64,000 nt of DNA from Daedaleopsis sinensis. Lineage: Eukaryota; Basidiomycota; Agaricomycetes; Polyporales; Polyporaceae. Location of the stretch: contig CM066309.1 in assembly GCA_033807695.1 (NCBI GenBank), positions 1,178,001 to 1,242,000 of the forward strand, given 5' to 3'. The notes beneath the pieces were generated by a model that was not told the origin of the DNA, did not search any database, and was given only the letters and a program-made list of their open reading frames with translations. Below are positions 46,701-55,800 of this stretch, piece by piece. Both the position numbers and the translations under genes were made by a program. Position 1 is the first letter of the stretch; each line of letters begins with the position of its first letter.

Positions 46701-48295
46701 CGGGCTCGGGCTCGCTCGACGAGTGGGAGGACCTCGAGGAGCGCGCGCTGCAGGCGGCGATCGACGAGGTGTACGAGGCGAGCGGGCGCCGCTTCCGCCC
46801 GTGGGCCGCGAACGGGCGCGCGTGCCGCCTCGGGGAGATCGTGCTCATCGTGGACTCGGACACGGTCGTGCCCGAGGACTGCCTGCGGGACGCCGCGCGC
46901 GAGATGGCGGAGTGCCCGACGGTCGCGATCATCCAGCACGAGTCGGACGTGATGCAGGTCGCGCACCACTACTTCGAGAACGGCATCGCGTACTTCACGC
47001 GCAGGATCAACAAGTGCATATCCTTCAGTGAGTGCTCTCTCTTTCTCTATCGCCGTCCCCCTGCGTCACGCGTACTGTGACACTGTGACTCGTGAGTTGG
47101 AGAAGCGCCGCTGACATGGGCGTCTGTGTGCAGGCTGCGCAAACGGGGAGGTCGCGCCGTTCGTCGGGCACAACGCGTTCCTCCGCTGGAAGGCGATCCA
47201 GGACGCGGCGTTCGTCGACCCCGCGGACGGGCTCGAGAAGATCTGGTCCGAGTCGAACGTGTCCGAGGACTTCGACATGGCCCTGCGCTTGCAGATGCGT
47301 GGCTACATCATCCGCTGGGCGACGTACTCCCAGGGCGGCTTCAAGGAGGGTGTCTCGCTCACGGTCGACGACGAGCTCAACCGCTGGCAGAAGTACGCAT
47401 ATGGTGAGTGCCGCTGTCCGTCTGCGTGCTCGGGAAGAGGCGTGCTGACGCGCGCGGGGGCGGCACAGGCTGCAACGAGCTGCTCTTCAACCCGGTCGTC
47501 CAGTGGTGGCGCAAGGGCCCGATCGCGCACCAGATCCACCGCTTCCTGTGGTCGGGCGCGCCGCTGCACTACAAGTTCTCGATGATGGCGTACATGTTCT
47601 CGTACTACGGCATCGCGGCCGCGATCACGATCAGCGTCGTCAACTACGTGCTCCTCGGCTTCCAGTTCCCCGTCGACGGCTTCTACATGCACAGCTTCGA
47701 GATCTGGCTCGCGACGACGATCGTGTTCTTTGGCTCGGGCAACGTCGGGTTCACGCTGCTCGAGTACCGGCTCGGGCAGAAGTCGATCATGTCCGCGCTC
47801 TTTGAGAACCTCATCTGGATCCCGTTCTTGTGAGTGCAGCAGTGTTGTTGTTATGCAGAGAGGGGACGGCGACTGACCCGCGCGCGCGCAGCTTCTTCTT
47901 CTTCGGCGGGCTCTCGATCCCCGTCTCGCAGGCGATCCTCGCCCACTGCTTCTCGTACAACATGACGTGGGGCGCGACGAAGAAGGAGGTCGAGCGCTCG
48001 AACTTCTTCAAGGAGGTGCCCAAGATCTTCAAGCGCTTCTGGTTCTCCTGGCTCATCTCCTGGCTCATCCTCGCCGGCATCGTCCTCCTCAGCACGCCGC
48101 TCGTGCCCATCGAGTGGCGCGTCGACGGCAGCGCGTGGGCCGTCATCTTCCCCCTCGCGGTCGTCGTCGGCTGCCACATCCTCTTCCCCGTACGTCCCGC
48201 CTCGTCGCGTCCCTTTTTCTGTGTTATCATGCGTGGATGCTGACTCCGCCTCCCAGGTCGTCCTCAACCCGTGGCTGATGATCTTCTCGTACTGA
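43785..48295 (+). CDS. Processive GT2 glycosyltransferase, copy 2
   Basis: Paralog of the gene at 31183-35017. Eleven exons (43785-44032, 44087-44195, 44840-45005, 45354-45737, 45803-45912, 45979-46157, 46237-47027, 47134-47403, 47469-47829, 47892-48189, 48257-48295) give 984 residues. Both copies share exon sizes of 248, 109, 110, 179, 298 and 39 nt. Exon 9 here (361 nt) equals three exons of copy 1, so two introns were lost here or gained there. Catalytic motifs are the same: FVNDDGLRL, IVDSDTVVPEDC, SEDFDMALRL, and ELNRW at the Q/RxxRW position. Differences concentrate in a disordered linker (exons 3-4; NHLRNSAALGTSGVGTPNV region) and in a Gly/Ser insert of the catalytic domain. Introns 2 (644 nt) and 3 (348 nt) are unusually long. 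Probable role: cell-wall polysaccharide synthesis at the plasma membrane. Confidence 0.82.
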
Positions 48296-49651
48296 TCCCC
48301 CAAAGTTCGAACAATTGCGCCCGGTGCACATGGCACGCACAGCCAGCGCCCGGACTCGGACCTCCTCCCCCTCGCGCGTCGCATATACCACTACGATACT
48401 TGGCTGCGGACGATCGACTACTATTACTTATCCCCGCGCGCACACCCTGACGGCGCGTGTGGCGTGTGGCGTGTGCCTGGGAGAGCCGCAAGGGCCTCAC
48501 GACGCGTCCATGTTCTGCCGCGCACTGCATGCATAGTTGCTGGACTCTCTTGACTCTCACTAGTACTCTCACGTAGGACTGCTACCTGCACGCCTCTGCT
48601 GCACGGATGTTCCATTAGTTTGCGCGCACTTTGCTTCTGCCCCTACTCCTCCCCCTCTGCCTGCCCCTCCACGTAAGTACACGAGTGACGAGCACTTTCA
48701 GGTCGGCAGGCACCCCGATCGCCGCTGCCTCGCTGTGTCCTCCCCCTCCCCTCACCTCTACATTTAACCGACCCCCTCCCCCCGCGCAAATCCGGAACCA
48801 TCGTATATCGCTGCTCCATACGTATGACACATACATACACACATACAGACACATACATTGTCGCTGCACCTTCGTCTGCTTGCTCTTCACGTTGTGTATC
48901 CTCCCGTACTGCTGTTTTCCCTAGCACCATTCACGCCTAGACTCTGTTGTGTACCACGCTTGCAATGCCCAAGATCTCTTGCATTTTCGATTTGGCCATC
49001 GCGATCGCGTTGTTCTCGTTCTCCGAGTGGTCGTTGTCCGTCCTTTGTTCAAGGCGCGTGTGTGGTGCGTTGCTCGACAGCGTCCCTCGACTAGGCTCAG
49101 ACTGACCCCCGGTGCCATGGGGACTGCATATGAACGAGACCGTCGACGATCGTGACTGTCGTACGTATACATGCATGCCAGCCAGGGCCTGTACGAAATG
49201 TGTAACTAGTACTGCGGTTGCGGTTGGAGACCCGCGGCCGAACTTGAAGGCAGCTGCAGTCTTGTTGAAGGCTGTCGCATGTTCCAGTCTGTGCATACGG
49301 GTGCCGTGTCCGCAATGTACCTCCATGAGCTTCTTTCGAGTCTAGGCACAACGTGCGGGTAGACGGCCGGGCCCTATAGTTCAGCGATGATTAACGTATA
49401 CGTACTGTAGCTGAGGTGTCAATGTTGAATTCGAATATAGGTCGAGACTCGACGATCACCAGCTCGGAATGAATTCGAAGGTGTTTAATGTTTGAATGAT
49501 TATGAGTCCGAGCTGATCATCATCCTTCCGGATCCTCGCACAACGAGCATGACAAGGCCTTCCATTGTTTGATACATGCTAGTCATACACCTTCATATAC
49601 GTATACAAGAGTCCGGCGGGTACGCGTCGATCATGTCCTCGGTCCACCGAT
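48296..49651. other. Intergenic between convergent GT2 copy 2 and small protein copy B
   Basis: 1356 bases. Pyrimidine-rich stretches near 48635-48790 and an ACATACA microsatellite near 48828-48858. Open frames on both strands have no family likeness. Nothing else recognised. Confidence 0.4.
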
Positions 49652-50010
49652 TTACTGCACACCGGGCAAGCCGCGGCCTGCAAACACAATGTCCCCCTAG
49701 TTAGAGCCTCTCAAGGTCAGACATGCACTGCGCCGTACTCACCCTCCTTGCTGGCGAACTCCTTGTTGGCGAAGTCGCCCGCCTTGTCCGCGTTACTGTC
49801 GCTCTGCGAGACGAAACATAGGTATTAGTAGGGGCACGATGCATGAGGCCTGAGGCCCAGTCAGGGGCTGCAGGAACCGGGACGTACGACGTTCACGCCG
49901 AGCTTCTGCCCCGCAGCGGTGATGCCCTTGTCGAGCCAATCCTTCTTCTCGCCGGCGGGCTGCTGCTGTTGGCCGCCCGACGCGGTGTTGCCCATGTTGT
50001 TGGATTGCAT
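49652..50010 (-). CDS. Small hydrophilic conserved fungal protein, copy B
   Basis: Three exons, 49888-50010, 49743-49803 and 49652-49677, give 69 residues. The protein is essentially the conserved module alone: MQSNNMGNTASGG and a Gln run, then GEKKDWLDKGITAAGQKLG, then VNVSDSNADKAGDFANKEF, then ASKEGRGLPGVQ. Exons 2 and 3 have exactly the lengths seen in copy A (61 and 26 nt) with the same phases, so the two genes are true paralogs. Copy A carries about 60 additional disordered residues at its N-terminus. No signal peptide or membrane segment. Function unknown; a stress-protective role would be inference. Confidence 0.8.
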
Positions 50011-52859
50011 GTTGAGTAGAGGAGTGTAGTGTGGCGTGAGCAAGTATACGTCGACGTCGTAGTGTAGTGAGAGTGTTGCGGATGGGTGGGTGGTTGGTTG
50101 ATATTGGGTTGGTGAAGTACCAGCGACACACGCTCGTTTATATGTAGTATGCGGCAGACATCGACTGACGTCATGCGCTCTCGGCGGCCGTCTTGGAGAA
50201 CGGACACACCACAGCACACCACCGTGACTTGGCAATGGGGAGCCTGCAGGGCGGTTGTTGAGCGCTGAGGTGCGATCATCGATGAGCACACGTACTTACG
50301 TACTACTCAGTAGTAAGGCCGTGGCGTCGGACAAACATGACCAGAACATGACGCTAGAGAGGGAGGAGTCTGACGTCGACTGGAATTTCCAAGCGACGAT
50401 GCCGAGGTTGTACTCAAGTTATATTGGTCGAGGTCGCGAGCTACCCCGTCTCACTTAACGCGGGTGCACGTGCACAAACCACCGGCGACGCACTGTTGGA
50501 AGGAGGCGGAATGCCCGGCCATATAGAGCCGGGTAAATGGCTTGTTGTGCAGCACAATCAGCTTCAAGCTCGCAGGTTTCGCCATGCCATTGCCATACGC
50601 GTTCTAGGTGTCGGGGATATGGTTCTGTTCACGAGCCGCGCTTGCCGTCGTCTTCGCATGCCTGACCAGAGAGCGCTATGTGCCGACGAGGGTCCGAAGG
50701 TAAGCCCAAGGAGTCGGGATTGATGGCAGAACGCGGCTCGGAGTCCTTGGCAGTACTGTAGAACGTCCCACGCGGAAGAAGAGGACAGCGCGGACGTACA
50801 GCCGCTAGTAAGTCAGCATTCAACATCCAACATTCGAGCTCGAGGTATTGGAAGTCGCGCTCGGGCTTGTGAGCGGCGGTCCAGTGGTGGGCATCTGAGT
50901 GCATCTGGCGTCCGGGAAACCATTGATGCGCGGCGAGCCTCCTCAGTTCCCCATGGTGTTCGACTTCCAAGACGTATTTGAGGAGGAACGGGAGCGTCGA
51001 CGTCTCGGACCGCCTTTTGAGTTTCAACAGCAGATTTTCTCTGTACTTCTATTAAACGTCTCTTCGCAATTCATTATTCGCCATGGGCACCCTCGGATCA
51101 CCCGTACCCGTAGAGGAAACGCGCCTTGCGTTTGTTCCGGCAAAAGATGTTCACGAGGAGCAAACACTCGTCAGCTGGGTAACCAACAAACCCCAGTGTA
51201 CCAACTCGTTTACGGCGGCGGCCTTTTGCACGAAGATCGTCGACCCCAGTACCAGTTTCCGGTTACCTGCAGAGCGTCGGGTCAGCAGGCGCATCCACTC
51301 GCAATAGAGCTCCGAGTCAGGACAACATGAATGAGTCTCACATAAGTATCTCCGCAATTCAGCAAAGGTGGGTCACTCCGGGCAAGTATACGTGGTTGTT
51401 ACTCGTCGAATCTCGCACGCACCTATTGTCTGCAGACTCCTGCACATCGAGGTACCAGAGTGGCACGTCTATCATAGCGAATGACGATAATTAAGAAAGC
51501 CGATTGCAGCAACTTGTTGGGACACAGTGCAGGTGACCGTGTAAGGCGAACATGAGCCGACAACGGCTTACTAAGCACGAGAGGCCGAATGTGGAAAGGT
51601 GCAGATGCTGCTTCGGCGCTCCGACGCTGCTTGCCTCCGCACCTCTCAGCCTCCGCCTCTCGCCGCTCAGTTGCAAGATTGGAGTCCAAGACTCGTTTTT
51701 CTCCCCTACTGCTTGATCTGAAAGTCTACAACCGGAAGATGACCACGGAAACTGGTTGTCGAACACTGAAATGAAATGGCGGAGGACGGGCGGGAGCAAG
51801 ACAGGCGCTCAGGCTGGCGCGGAACCGTGACCCCCCCCCTTCCCTTCCTGCGAGCTCAGGCAGCACAGGCTACGAGTAACGCACGCGCGACATTACAGGC
51901 GTCCGGGGCACCTCTTTGTCAACAAACGCGACGCATACAACCAGCCCGGGTTTTCTCCTTGGCATGCTATACGCTGTTAGTGGCTTCGGGGAGAACACCT
52001 TCCTCGATGCAGAGCTCCTCGAACCAGGAGGGTTAGACGTACCGGCAGATCTCAGAAGGCGGGCGCGACCTCTCTCATCCGCGACGTCCCGGGGCGCAAT
52101 CTTCTCGACCACGCCATGGTCGGCGCCGACCCGAGACTCAACCATCTGGTCAGCTTGGGCTTCCATGTCTACAGGTGGTTATGAGTGTAGCGGCAGAAAC
52201 TTGGCACTGGACGCATACAGGACTTCATCAAACACCTTGCAGCAATACACTCAGGGGGCAACACTTGGCGCTCTCAGCTTCTGCATCTAGTCAGTGTCAC
52301 ACATGCGAGCTGGCAGATACAAAAATGTCTATAAGTACTCCGAGTACGCGGGAGATGGACGCGCCTGCTTCGTGCTCGTGCTGGGCGGAAAATTGGTCCA
52401 GCTGTCCCTGCGCGACTTGCGCCTCATCGATATCGGAAGTTGACGGAGCCATCGGCGACCTTGGCTCCTCCCACCCACGAGCAGTAGAAACAGGGTGTGA
52501 GATTATACACTGACATGATTTGTAGCATAGGTCGATACGCGCACATAAGGAACCCCACCTCCTTCTACATAGTGATTCTTCAAAGTGAGTGCATACATTG
52601 TGTTACTTCATCTAGATCATACATGAGATAATTGTTATGTGCCTAGTCCCAACTGTGTGCGTCCAGGATGTCGTTGTACAACTGTCACGTATGATATATT
52701 GCGGCCAAGAATGAGCGATAATCCTACAGTGCATGATATGAGTGGGGGGTATCCGACTACAATTTGACTTTCTGCTTCTGAAACCAACTATAGCCAAGCG
52801 GTCGGTCAGTCAGGTGAGCGGAACATACGTCGATGGATCGAGAACACTCACTCGTACAA
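50011..52859. other. 2.8-kb region with only weak coding candidates
   Basis: Contains the promoter of small protein copy B, a possible small gene (51083-51307, separate entry) and coding-like but unjoinable frames near 51955-52170 (for example GFLLGMLYAVSGFGENTFL in one frame and NLLDHAMVGADPRLNHLVSL in another, overlapping). Frame changes and lack of splice sites suggest decayed sequence or chance. No transposon ends seen. Confidence 0.3.
51083..51307 (+). CDS. Small hypothetical protein (74 residues), low support
   Basis: ATG in a good context (GCCATGGG) after a pyrimidine-rich leader. The product begins MGTLGSPVPVEETRLAFVPA and has a mixed, globular-like composition with three Cys. No family recognised, no introns modelled. 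It could be the first exon of something longer or a chance frame. Confidence 0.25.
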   Translation: MGTLGSPVPVEETRLAFVPAKDVHEEQTLVSWVTNKPQCTNSFTAAAFCTKIVDPSTSFRLPAERRVSRRIHSQ

Positions 52860-55800
52860 TCAACCAAAGAGACCGTTCTCCCCACTTCCCGAGAGACTGC
52901 TGAGGAGCTTGTTCAGATGGCGTGCGACGGAGCCAGCGCCCTCCTTCACCGTCTCGCGCTCGTCCTCGCGCACCCGCGGCAGGATCCTAGTCTCGAAGCG
53001 ATCCGGATGCCACTTGCGCAAGTAGTCCTTGATGCGCTCCTTCTGGGTCTTGTCGCTAGGCTGGTGCGGAGAGAGGACGTACGCCTGGATCTCAATATAC
53101 GTAACTTGCTCGGGGTCGCTGGGCTGCTTCAGCATCGGCCAGGGAAAAGAATGCCATGTGAGGACGTCCATCGACATAATCCGGCTCCACCGTCGCTCGT
53201 GCTCGTCGAAAAGCTTGATCACGTCCTCTTTGCTCAGCTGCCGCATCGCCTTCTGCTCGGCACGCCGCTGCTGGGCCTCCTGCTCACGCTGGAATTGCTC
53301 GAACTGCTTCCGCGCATGTTCCTCCTGGCGACGCGCCCAATCCTGCTCGGTCAAATGAGGCGTCGGTGTATAGGATCCTTGGGGCCGTGCGGTGCTCGGT
53401 GAGGACTGTGCGTAGGAAGTCTGTGCTCCATAGGCAGTCTGGTAGGCGCCAGTCGCAGATCGGGTGGAAGAAGCTGTTGTCGGGGACGGGGTCGCAGGCG
53501 AGGGAGCAGACTTCCAACCTCCTGCCTTCGAGCCGGTTCCGACGCTCGGAGAGGCTGGCATGGCCGTCGGTGTTGCGCTCGCGGTCGAGGTACGGCTGGC
53601 CGAACTCGTGTACCCAGTCGAGTTGGATCGTCCGGAGGACGCAGAGAAGAAGCTGGCCGAGGAGTTGAAACTGGAAGAAGACGCGGTGCTGCTACGATCG
53701 CCAGGAACGGACGCGTTGTGGTGGACAGACGTATTGGCGTTCGGAATGGGACGAGGGGCCGATGAGGATGCAGAAGAAGAACTGAAATACACGCCTGGGC
53801 GATTGGAGTCGGACGCGCTGCCCACGCTATCTTGACGGCGGCGGTCGCCCTCCTTTCGGCGACGTTCTTCATCCTTGCGGTGCTCCTCTTCGGAACGACG
53901 CAGGACGTCGGCGAGAATGGCATCCTCCCGTTGCTTGCTCTGTTCCTGCTTTCGTCGGATCTCCTCTTCTGCACGTCTCCTCGCCTCTTGCTCCCTGAGC
54001 CGCCCTTGTTCCTCGGCCTGGATGCGCTTGTAGATCTCCTCCTGCTCCAGCTTGAACTGCGCCTGCCTCCGAGCTTCCTCCTCTTCCTGCTGCCTCCTCG
54101 CTGCTTCGGCGCGCAGTTTGACGTCACGGTCGCGCTGCGCCTGGATGCGCTCGAGCTCGGCTTGCTGATCGAGGATGAATTGAGGGTCGTTGAGCTCAGC
54201 AAGTTCGGGAGCGGGAGACGACGTTTCCTGACGGCGCGCACGCTCCGCTTCGGCCGCGCGAGCCTGCGCATCCTCAACTTGGCGTTGGGCTGCTGCGGCC
54301 TCGCGACGTTTATTGGCCTCAGCTTCCGCTTCTGCCGCTTCTGCCGCCGCTTTCTCCGCTTCCTCATCACGACGTTTCCTAGCCTCGTTCTCCTGCCGTC
54401 GCTGGGCTTCCTCCTGTTGCTGCCGCTGGGCTTCAGCCTCCCGCTGCTTCCGTGCCTCCTCGCGTCGCCGCTGGGTTTCTGCTTGTTGTTGTCGTCGAGC
54501 TTCCTCCCGCCGCTTTGTTTCGGCTTCGCGTCGTAGTTGGGCTTCCACCTCGCGTTCTCGTTGTTCTTCGGCCTCCCGTTGTCGCTGCGCCTCCTCCTCC
54601 TGCAGCCTCTGCGCTTCCTCCTCCTCTCGTTGCCTCTGTTCCTCCTCTTCTCGTTGCTTCTGCTCTTCCTCCTCTCGTTGCTTCTGCGCCTCCTCCTCCT
54701 CCCGCTGCTTCTGCGCCTCCTCTTCCTCCCGTCGTTTCTGCGCCTCCGCTTCGCGTCGGCGCTGCGCCTCGATCTCGCGCCGTCTTCGCTCTTCCCGCTG
54801 CCTCTGAGCCTCAGCTTCTGCTGCTGCCGCCGCCGCCGCCACAGCCCGCATCCGTTCAGCCTCGAGTGCAGCTTGTGTAGACGCCGCCGCCGCGGCTTCA
54901 GCCTCCCTCCGGCGGGTTTCCTCCCATTCTCGCTTCTCCTGTTGCAACCGTGATTCCTCCTCACGCTGTCGCCTCGCCCATTCCTCCTGCTCGCGCTCGC
55001 GCCGTTCCCTCTCCTCCCGCCGCTCGCGCTCCTCACGGTCCCGCCGCTCCTTCTCCTCTTTCTCACGCAGCCGTCGCTCCTGCCGCTCCTTCTCCTCGCG
55101 CGCCAGCCGGTCTTTCTCCCGCCGCTCGCGCTCCTCCTTCTCCCGCCGCTCCTGCTCCTTGCGTTCGCGCTCCTCCCGTTCGCGCCGCTCCTGTTCCTCC
55201 CGTTCGCGCCGCTCCCGCTCCTCCCGTGCTCTCTGCTCCCGCTCCTCTCGCTCGCGCTTCTCGCGCTCCTCTCGCTCCTCTCGCTCGCGCTTCTCGCGCT
55301 CCTCTCGCTCCTGCCGCTCGCGCTCGCGCCGATCTTCCGCCTCCTGCCGTCGCCGGATCTCCTCTTGCAGTCTCGCCTCGGCCTCCTCGCGCTTGCGGAT
55401 CTCCTCCTGGAGCTTCGCCTCGGCCTCCCTGCGCATGAGCTCGGCCTCGCGCCGCATGAGCTCCTCCTGCTTCTGCTGGATCTCGAGCGCCTTCCGCTGG
55501 ACCTCCTCTTCCTTGCGCCGTGCCTCTTCCTCCTTGCGCCGCGCCTCCTCCTCCAGCCGCTTCGCCTGCGCAAGCTCCTGCCGGCGTGGGTCGTCGTTGA
55601 TGAATTTCCACGTCAGCTGCTGGCGGTTGCGGAGGTCCTCGCGCTCGCGGATGTGCCACAGGTCGTCGAGGTCCATGCCGTAGTCCTCTTCGGAATCACT
55701 GTCGGACGCAACAGATTGCTCCTCGAACGTCGGCAGCGGCCGCTGCGGGACGTCCGCCGGGCCCCAGAACTCCTGCCGGGACGAGCGCGAACGCACGGAG

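Noticed and set aside
31183..48295. Chitin synthase assignment for the two GT2 genes
   Set aside because: The chitin synthase signature blocks and QRRRW are absent; the conserved motifs fit a different GT2 branch.
53351..55573. 740-residue minus-strand frame rich in Arg and Ser, and several long plus-strand frames at 53.8-55.4 kb
   Set aside because: All are shadows of the repetitive Glu/Arg/Gln coding region of the coiled-coil gene in other frames.
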